Of a stretch of DNA of 64,000 nt, positions 58,188-64,000 are shown piece after piece. The notes below the pieces were generated by a model that was given only the letters and a program-made list of their open reading frames with translations, was not told the DNA's origin and ran no database searches. Position 1 is the first letter of the stretch. Each line of letters starts with the position of its first letter. The stretch is from an uncultured Bacteroides sp. (GTDB lineage: Bacteria > Bacteroidota > Bacteroidia > Bacteroidales > Bacteroidaceae). Where the stretch lies: the NCBI GenBank assembly GCA_900555635.1, contig USLU01000017.1:30649-94648 (forward strand), in the 5' to 3' direction. Position numbers and translations under genes: made by a program.

Positions 58188-60650
58188 ATGAATATCTCTT
58201 ATAATTGGTTGAAAGAGTATGTCGATTTCGATTTGACACCGGATGAAGTCGCTGCCGCCCTTACGTCTATCGGACTGGAAACGGGAAGTGTAGAAGAGGT
58301 GCAAACCATTAAAGGCGGACTGGAAGGACTGGTCATCGGCGAAGTATTGACATGCGAAGCTCATCCTAATTCTGATCACATGCACATCACGACCGTTAAT
58401 TTGGGACAAGGTGAACCTGTGCAGATTGTATGCGGCGCTCCGAATGTTGCTGCCGGGCAGAAAGTGGTGGTTGCTACTTTGGGTGCAAAACTGTATGACG
58501 GTGATGAATGCTTTACTATAAAGAAATCCAAACTCCGTGGTGTAGAATCCAATGGTATGATTTGTGCTGAAGATGAAATAGGTCTTGGTACAGATCACGC
58601 AGGAATCATTGTATTGCCTGAAACAGCTATTCCGGGTACACTTGCCAAGGATTATTATAATATCAAGAGTGACTACGTATTGGAAGTGGATATCACTCCG
58701 AACCGTGCAGATGCCTGTTCACACTATGGCGTGGCTCGTGACTTGTATGCATACTTGTTACAAAACGGAAAACAAGCTACTCTGAAGAAACCGTCCATAG
58801 ATGCTTTTGAAGTTGAAAACCATGACTTGGATATTAAGGTAACAGTAGAAAATAACGAGGCTTGTCCTCGATATGCGGGTGTTACTGTGAAAGGTGTAAC
58901 GGTAAAGGAAAGCCCGGAATGGTTGCAGAATAAACTCCGTATTATCGGTTTGCGTCCTATCAATAATGTAGTAGACATTACGAATTATATTGTTCATGCA
59001 TTTGGTCAACCGCTTCACTGCTTTGATGCAGATAAGATTAAAGGAGGCGAGGTTATTGTGAAAACTATGCCCGAAGGCACTCCGTTTGTTACTCTTGACG
59101 GTATAGAACGTAAGTTGAACGAACGTGACCTGATGATTTGTAACAAGGAAGAAGCTATGTGTATTGCCGGTGTATTCGGTGGTTTAGACTCAGGTTCTAC
59201 TGAAGCGACAAAAGATGTATTCATTGAAAGTGCTTACTTCCATCCGACATGGGTACGTAAAACGGCGCGTCGTCATGGATTGAATACGGATGCTTCTTTC
59301 CGTTTTGAAAGAGGTATTGATCCTAATATCACGCTTTACTGCCTTAAGTTAGCTGCTTTGATGGTAAAAGAGCTTGCCGGAGGTACTATCTCTTCTGAAA
59401 TAAAAGATGTTTGCGCTGTTCCTGCCCAGGATTTCAGAGTAGAACTCTCTTATGAAAAGGTACATTCATTGGTTGGTAAGGTGATTCCGGTGGATACAAT
59501 CAAAAGCATCGTGACGAGCTTGGAAATGAAGATCGTTAATGAGACTGCTGAAGGTCTGACATTGGATGTTCCGCCTTATCGTGTAGATGTACAACGCGAT
59601 TGTGATGTAATAGAAGATATTTTGCGAATCTACGGATATAATAATGTAGAGATTCCGAATACCTTGAAGTCCAGTCTGACTACAAAAGGTGAATGCGATA
59701 AATCTAATAAATTGCAGAACTTGGTTGCTGAACAGTTGGTAGGTTGTGGTTTCAACGAAATATTGAATAACTCTTTGACTCGTGCTGCTTACTATGATGG
59801 TTTGGATACTTATCCTGCTAATAATCTTGTAATGTTACTGAATCCGTTAAGTACAGATTTAAATGCGATGCGTCAGTCATTGCTATTTGGCGGATTGGAG
59901 AGTATCTCTCATAATGCAAATCGTAAGAATGCGGATTTGAAATTCTTTGAATTCGGTAATTGTTACCATTTCAATGCAGATAAGAAGAATCAGGAGAAAG
60001 TGCTTGCTGCATATTCAGAGGATTATCATCTAGGTTTATGGGTAACCGGTAAAAGAGTTTCCAATTCCTGGGCACATCCGGATGAGAATACTTCAGTATA
60101 TGAACTGAAGGCTTACGTAGAAAATATTTTTGCTCGTATGGGATTGTGTATGCATGACTTGGTTGTAGGTAATTTGACTGACGACATTTATGCTACTGCA
60201 CTGTCTGTACAGACAAGAGGCGGTAAGCGACTGGCTACTTTCGGTGTGGTAACAAAGAAATTATTGAAAGCTTTCGATATTGATAATGAAGTATATTATG
60301 CTGACTTGAACTGGAAAGAATTGATGAAAGCCATCAAGAACGTGAAAGTAAGCTATTCAGAAATATCCAAGTTCCCGGCTGTGAAACGTGACTTGGCATT
60401 ATTGATCGATAAGAAGGTGCAGTTTGCTGAAATCGAGAAGATTGCTTATGAAACTGAGAAGAAATTACTGAAAGAAGTTTCTCTCTTTGATGTTTATGAA
60501 GGTAAGAATCTCGAAGCTGGTAAGAAAAGTTATGCAGTAAGCTTCTTATTGCAAGACGAGAATCAGACTTTGAATGACAAGATGATTGATAAGTTCATGT
60601 CTAAACTAGTAAAGAATCTGGAAGATAAACTAGGTGCCAAACTTAGATAA
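58188..60650 (+). CDS. pheT: Phenylalanyl-tRNA synthetase beta subunit
   Basis: An 820-residue subunit of the alpha2-beta2 synthetase that charges tRNA-Phe. In order are the N-terminal start MNISYNWLKEYVDFDLTPDE, the tRNA-binding EMAP-like domain (GLVIGEVLTCEAHPNSDHM), the B3/B4 editing domain (YAGVTVKGVTVKESPEWLQ), the B5 and catalytic-like core, and the C-terminal ferredoxin-like anticodon-binding domain (SEISKFPAVKRDLALLID). Length and start are normal. pheS is not adjacent, as is common in Bacteroidetes. Confidence 0.96.
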   Translation: MNISYNWLKEYVDFDLTPDEVAAALTSIGLETGSVEEVQTIKGGLEGLVIGEVLTCEAHPNSDHMHITTVNLGQGEPVQIVCGAPNVAAGQKVVVATLGAKLYDGDECFTIKKSKLRGVESNGMICAEDEIGLGTDHAGIIVLPETAIPGTLAKDYYNIKSDYVLEVDITPNRADACSHYGVARDLYAYLLQNGKQATLKKPSIDAFEVENHDLDIKVTVENNEACPRYAGVTVKGVTVKESPEWLQNKLRIIGLRPINNVVDITNYIVHAFGQPLHCFDADKIKGGEVIVKTMPEGTPFVTLDGIERKLNERDLMICNKEEAMCIAGVFGGLDSGSTEATKDVFIESAYFHPTWVRKTARRHGLNTDASFRFERGIDPNITLYCLKLAALMVKELAGGTISSEIKDVCAVPAQDFRVELSYEKVHSLVGKVIPVDTIKSIVTSLEMKIVNETAEGLTLDVPPYRVDVQRDCDVIEDILRIYGYNNVEIPNTLKSSLTTKGECDKSNKLQNLVAEQLVGCGFNEILNNSLTRAAYYDGLDTYPANNLVMLLNPLSTDLNAMRQSLLFGGLESISHNANRKNADLKFFEFGNCYHFNADKKNQEKVLAAYSEDYHLGLWVTGKRVSNSWAHPDENTSVYELKAYVENIFARMGLCMHDLVVGNLTDDIYATALSVQTRGGKRLATFGVVTKKLLKAFDIDNEVYYADLNWKELMKAIKNVKVSYSEISKFPAVKRDLALLIDKKVQFAEIEKIAYETEKKLLKEVSLFDVYEGKNLEAGKKSYAVSFLLQDENQTLNDKMIDKFMSKLVKNLEDKLGAKLR

Positions 60651-60682
60651 ATTAAAGAATCAAAATTTAAAATATTACACCA

Positions 60683-61417
60683 ATGGGAAGAGCATTTGAA
60701 TATAGAAAAGCTGCAAAATTGAAAAGATGGGGTCACATGGCTAAGACCTTCACAAGACTAGGTAAACAAATTGCTATTGCAGTGAAAGCCGGTGGTCCGG
60801 AACCTGAAAATAATCCTACTTTACGTTCAGTTATAGCTGTATGTAAGCGTGAAAACATGCCGAAGGATAACATTGATCGTGCTATCAAAAATGCAATGGG
60901 TAAGGATCAGAGTGAATACAAGGGTATGACTTACGAGGGATACGGTCCTCACGGAATTGCTGTATTTGTTGATACTTTGACTGATAATACAACCCGTACT
61001 GTTGCAGATGTACGTTCGGTATTCAATAAGTTCGGTGGCAACTTGGGAACGATGGGCTCTTTGGCATTCTTGTTCGACCATAAATGCGTATTTACTTTCA
61101 AAAAGAAAGATGGTATGGATATGGAAGAATTCATTCTTGATATGATTGATTTTGATATCGACGAAGATTATGAAGAGGATGAAGAAGAAGGAACAGTAAC
61201 CATTTATGGTGATCCGAAGAGCTATGCAGCTATTCAGAAACACTTGGAAGAAGGAGGTTTTGAAGATGTCGGTGGTGAGTTTACCTATATTCCTAATGAT
61301 TTGAAGGAAGTAACTCCCGAACAGCGTGAAACTTTGGATAAGATGATTGAACGCCTTGAAGAGTTTGACGATGTACAGACTGTGTATACAAACATGAAAC
61401 CGGAAGAAGGCGAATAA
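60683..61417 (+). CDS. YebC/PmpR family transcriptional or translational regulator
   Basis: A 244-residue three-domain protein. The family start MGRAFEYRKAAKLKRWGHMAKTFTRLGKQI (shown by MGRAFEYRKAAKLKRWG), VRSVFNKFGGNLGTMGSLAFLF and the acidic stretch DEDYEEDEEEG are seen. The family binds DNA or acts on ribosomes at polyproline stalls. Short spacing to pheT and to the next gene suggests a translation-linked operon. Confidence 0.92.
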   Translation: MGRAFEYRKAAKLKRWGHMAKTFTRLGKQIAIAVKAGGPEPENNPTLRSVIAVCKRENMPKDNIDRAIKNAMGKDQSEYKGMTYEGYGPHGIAVFVDTLTDNTTRTVADVRSVFNKFGGNLGTMGSLAFLFDHKCVFTFKKKDGMDMEEFILDMIDFDIDEDYEEDEEEGTVTIYGDPKSYAAIQKHLEEGGFEDVGGEFTYIPNDLKEVTPEQRETLDKMIERLEEFDDVQTVYTNMKPEEGE

Positions 61418-61419
61418 TA

Positions 61420-61665
61420 ATGATATATACCTATAAGACTCAAGGCACATGCAGCTCGAACATCGAAATTGATATAGAAGATGGAATTGTGAAAGAAGTT
61501 GCATTTTGGGGTGGATGTAATGGTAATCTGCAAGGTATTTCCCGTCTCATAAAGGGAATGCCGGTAGATGTAGTCATTGCTCGTTTGGAAGGTATTCGTT
61601 GTGGAGGTCGTCCTACTTCTTGTCCCGATCAGCTTTGTAAAGCATTGCATGAAATGGGTTATTAA
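61420..61665 (+). CDS. TSCPD domain-containing small protein (TIGR03905 type)
   Basis: An 81-residue protein consisting of a single TSCPD domain, GGCNGNLQGISRLIKGMPVD with IRCGGRPTSCPDQL. The three conserved cysteines suggest metal or cofactor binding; the domain also occurs in class II ribonucleotide reductases. It begins 3 bases after the YebC stop. Function is unknown. Confidence 0.88.
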   Translation: MIYTYKTQGTCSSNIEIDIEDGIVKEVAFWGGCNGNLQGISRLIKGMPVDVVIARLEGIRCGGRPTSCPDQLCKALHEMGY

Positions 61666-61691
61666 AGCCTTATAATTCAAAGAATAGATAG

Positions 61692-61732
61692 AAGCCCTTG
61701 GTGTTGAAAGATGCCAAGGGCTTTGCTTTTTT
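61692..61732 (+). terminator. Intrinsic terminator after the pheT operon
   Basis: AAGCCCTTGG and CCAAGGGCTT form a perfect 10-bp stem, followed by TGCTTTTTT. Confidence 0.85.
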
Positions 61733-61797
61733 GAACTTATCATGCTATAAGTTTGTTATTATTTACGTATTTTTACGCTCCTAAATAAACGAACACA

Positions 61798-63060
61798 ATG
61801 AAGAATATTCTGAAAGACTTGAAACGGAGAGACCACAAGCGTTATTTGGGTGGTCTGGATGTTTTTAAATATATTGGTCCGGGATTGTTGGTAACAGTAG
61901 GTTTTATAGATCCGGGTAATTGGGCATCAAATTTTGCAGCAGGTTCAGAGTTTGGATACTCGCTGTTGTGGGTAGTAACTCTTTCGACTATAATGTTGAT
62001 AGTATTGCAGCATAATGTGGCGCATTTGGGAATTGTGACCGGTCTTTGTTTGTCTGAGGCTGCAACCCAATATACTCCCAAATGGGTATCGCGTCCTATT
62101 TTAGGTACGGCTGTACTGGCTTCTATCTCCACGTCATTGGCAGAGGTGCTGGGTGGGGCTATCGCCTTGCAGATGCTGTTTGATATTCCGATAATTTGGG
62201 GTTCCATACTGACTACGGTTTTTGTACTTGTCATGCTCTTTACAAATTCCTATAAAAAGATAGAGCGCTCCATTATTGCATTTGTATCTGTCATCGGACT
62301 CTCTTTTATATACGAGTTGTTTCTGGTAAAAATAGACTGGCCGGTTGCTGTACAAGGCTGGGTAACACCATCGTTTCCAGAAGGTAGTATGCTGATTATA
62401 ATGAGTGTGCTGGGGGCGGTAGTAATGCCGCATAACTTATTTCTGCATTCGGAAGTGATTCAGAGCCATGAGTATAATAAACAAGATGATTCTTCTATCC
62501 GTAAAGTCCTGAAATATGAGTTGTACGATACGCTCTTTTCTATGATAGTGGGATGGGCAATTAATAGCGCTATGATTCTATTGGCTGCTGCCACATTCTT
62601 TAAAAGCGGTATTCAAGTAGAGGAATTGCAGCAAGCCAAGTCCTTACTACAACCATTGTTGGGCAATAATGCTGCCGTAGTGTTTGCTTTGGCACTGCTG
62701 ATGGCAGGTATATCTTCTACTATTACCAGTGGCATGGCGGCAGGCTCTATTTTTGCAGGTATTTTTGGCGAGCCTTATCATATTAAAGACAGCCACTCAC
62801 AAGTAGGGGTGGTGCTTTCTTTGGGTATCGCATTGCTGATGATCTTCTTTATTGGTAATCCGTTTAAGGGCTTGCTGATTTCACAAATGATATTGAGTAT
62901 TCAGTTACCTTTTACAGTATTCCTGCAAGTCAGTTTGACCTCTTCGCGTAAAGTGATGGGACAGTATGTGAATAGTAAATGGAGTACATTTGTGCTGTAT
63001 AGTATCGCCGCTATCGTTACCGTATTGAATATTATGCTATTAATTTCCGGAATAGGATGA
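61798..63060 (+). CDS. Nramp family divalent metal transporter
   Basis: A 420-residue inner-membrane proton-coupled importer for Mn2+ or Fe2+ with about 11 helices. The first-helix metal-binding motif is DPGNWASNFAAG (Asp and Asn ligands). The helix-6 site lies in AVVMPHNLFLHSEVIQS rather than the classic MPHN-only form, and ISSTITSGMAAGSIFAG follows. No regulatory site or Mn riboswitch was seen upstream. Confidence 0.92.
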   Translation: MKNILKDLKRRDHKRYLGGLDVFKYIGPGLLVTVGFIDPGNWASNFAAGSEFGYSLLWVVTLSTIMLIVLQHNVAHLGIVTGLCLSEAATQYTPKWVSRPILGTAVLASISTSLAEVLGGAIALQMLFDIPIIWGSILTTVFVLVMLFTNSYKKIERSIIAFVSVIGLSFIYELFLVKIDWPVAVQGWVTPSFPEGSMLIIMSVLGAVVMPHNLFLHSEVIQSHEYNKQDDSSIRKVLKYELYDTLFSMIVGWAINSAMILLAAATFFKSGIQVEELQQAKSLLQPLLGNNAAVVFALALLMAGISSTITSGMAAGSIFAGIFGEPYHIKDSHSQVGVVLSLGIALLMIFFIGNPFKGLLISQMILSIQLPFTVFLQVSLTSSRKVMGQYVNSKWSTFVLYSIAAIVTVLNIMLLISGIG

Positions 63061-63116
63061 AGATAAATGAGGTTCGTGAAACAGAACGAAATTAGAAAAA
63101 TAAAAAATATACAGTT

Positions 63117-63881
63117 ATGAAAATTATAACATACAATGTAAACGGCTTGCGTGCTGCTGTAACAAAAGGATTCCCCGAGTGGTTGGCGCAAGAACAACCG
63201 GATGTGCTATGTCTCCAGGAAACGAAATTACAACCGGATCAATACCCTGTAGAAGCATTGCAATCTTTAGGGTACAAACACTACTTATATTCAGCTGAGA
63301 AGAAAGGATATAGTGGAGTCGCTATTTTGACCAAACGTGAACCGGATTATGTAGAATATGGAATGGGAATAAAAGAATATGATAATGAAGGACGCTTTAT
63401 TCGTGCTGATTTTGGCGATATTTCCATAGTTAGTGTTTATCATCCTTCGGGCACAAGCGGAGATGAGCGTCAGGCTTTCAAGATGGTTTGGTTGGAAAAA
63501 TTCCAGGAATACGTGTTGGAATTGCAACGTACACGTCCCAAGCTGATTCTTTGTGGAGATTATAATATTTGCCATGAGCCGATAGACATTCATGATCCAA
63601 TCCGAAATGCAACTAACAGTGGCTTTCTGCCGGAGGAAAGAGAATGGATGACCCGCTTCCTTAATGCAGGCTTTATTGATTCATTCCGGGTGCTTCATCC
63701 TGATAAGCAGGAATATACTTGGTGGAGTTATAGATTTAATTCACGTGCAAAGAATAAGGGCTGGCGTATTGACTATTGTATGGTTAGTGAACCGGTACGC
63801 CCTATGCTGAAAGATGCATGGATCTTGAATGATGCCGTTCATTCGGATCATTGCCCGATGGCTTTGGAAATAACCGATTAA
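63117..63881 (+). CDS. xth: Exodeoxyribonuclease III
   Basis: A 254-residue AP endonuclease/exonuclease of base-excision repair. Family residues are visible as ITYNVNGLRAAV, LCLQETKLQ (catalytic Glu), VSVYHPSG, LCGDYNICH (Asp and Asn), TWWSYRFNSRAKNKGWRIDY and the final SDHCPMALEI (His). Length is normal and the gene is a single unit or loosely linked to the Nramp gene 56 bases upstream. Confidence 0.95.
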   Translation: MKIITYNVNGLRAAVTKGFPEWLAQEQPDVLCLQETKLQPDQYPVEALQSLGYKHYLYSAEKKGYSGVAILTKREPDYVEYGMGIKEYDNEGRFIRADFGDISIVSVYHPSGTSGDERQAFKMVWLEKFQEYVLELQRTRPKLILCGDYNICHEPIDIHDPIRNATNSGFLPEEREWMTRFLNAGFIDSFRVLHPDKQEYTWWSYRFNSRAKNKGWRIDYCMVSEPVRPMLKDAWILNDAVHSDHCPMALEITD

Positions 63882-63884
63882 AAA

Positions 63885-64000
63885 ATGGAAATGAAAGATA
63901 GAGTTGAAAAGGCTGTAGAGAATTTTAAAAGTGGATTTAATTGTTCGCAGTCGGTAGTAGCAGCTTTTGCCGATATGTACGGATTTACGGAAGAGCAGCT
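63885..64000 (+). CDS. C-GCAxxG-C-C family protein (3'-truncated by window edge)
   Basis: An open frame from ATG 63885 to the window end, beginning MEMKDRVEKAVENFKSGFNC followed by SQSVVAAFADMYGFTEEQ. The FNCSQSVV segment is the start signature of the C_GCAxxG_C_C family, which are small redox or metal-linked proteins in anaerobes. It starts 3 bases after the xth stop. Confidence 0.75.
   Translation, partial: MEMKDRVEKAVENFKSGFNCSQSVVAAFADMYGFTEEQ

Noticed and set aside
1..64000. tRNA or rRNA genes
   Set aside because: No cloverleaf with a T-loop GTTCGA-type motif or rRNA segment was noticed on either strand. A tRNA scan would be needed to exclude a diverged one.

Overview
The window is a chromosomal segment of a Bacteroides-type member of the Bacteroidota. 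The evidence is the recurring TAnnTTTG -7 promoter boxes with upstream TTTG-like elements, the absence of clear Shine-Dalgarno sequences, a 286-residue primary sigma factor of the Bacteroidales form, many lipobox proteins, and a capsule locus led by upxY and upxZ behind an invertible promoter.

Layout. 1-12.4 kb is mostly housekeeping: the end of a phosphate-transport operon (pstB, phoU), riboflavin synthase, a secreted M43 metalloprotease, a YihY/BrkB membrane protein, RNase P RNA on the minus strand, a three-gene murein-peptide scavenging operon (NlpC/P60 peptidase, Tat-exported dipeptide epimerase, transglutaminase-like lipoprotein), an HtrA protease and rpoD. 12.5-18.8 kb holds a small exported protein, a clostripain-like peptidase, a four-domain CoA-disulfide reductase/rhodanese/TusA/DsrE fusion with a MarR-like regulator, and an AAA-ATPase/PD-(D/E)XK protein. 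18.8-20.7 kb has three minus-strand accessory genes (a DUF4373-like protein beside an iteron-like 22-23 bp tandem array, a small SH3-barrel-like protein, and a gene frameshifted at an A8 run).

20.9-49.1 kb is a complete Wzy-type capsular polysaccharide locus. A 31-bp perfect inverted repeat (20869-20899 and 21077-21107) encloses a promoter that points away from the capsule genes, so this assembly captures the OFF orientation. The operon runs upxY, upxZ, a sugar-nucleotide 4,6-dehydratase, Wza-like export protein, Wzz, Wzx, NDP-hexose 2,3-dehydratase, 3-ketoreductase-like oxidoreductase, aminotransferase, Wzy, a beta-helix protein, a glycosyltransferase, a NeuD/PglD-like acyltransferase, a seven-gene-scale acyl module (two carrier proteins, two SDR reductases, an AMP-forming ligase, a KAS III), the CapE/F/G set for UDP-L-FucNAc, a WbuB-like transferase, a WbpV-like reductase, a WecA/WbpL-like initiating transferase and WbuC. 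My reading is a small repeat unit with an initiating 6-deoxy-HexNAc, L-FucNAc, and a 2,4,6-trideoxy-4-amino sugar carrying a purpose-made acyl group.

49.3-58.1 kb is a second accessory region. Two promoters share 21-bp-period direct repeats like LytTR-regulator sites. One drives a protein that looks like a chagasin-cystatin fusion (two cysteine-protease-inhibitor folds in one chain). The other drives an endonuclease I/5'-nucleotidase fusion followed by a glycyl radical enzyme of unrecognised specificity with its activase, then a 5'-nucleotidase split into two genes in reversed domain order. 58.1-64.0 kb returns to housekeeping (pheT, YebC, TSCPD protein, Nramp transporter, exonuclease III, start of a C-GCAxxG-C-C protein).

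Arrays of degenerate 7-bp repeats recur between genes throughout the window and also occur inside two coding sequences.
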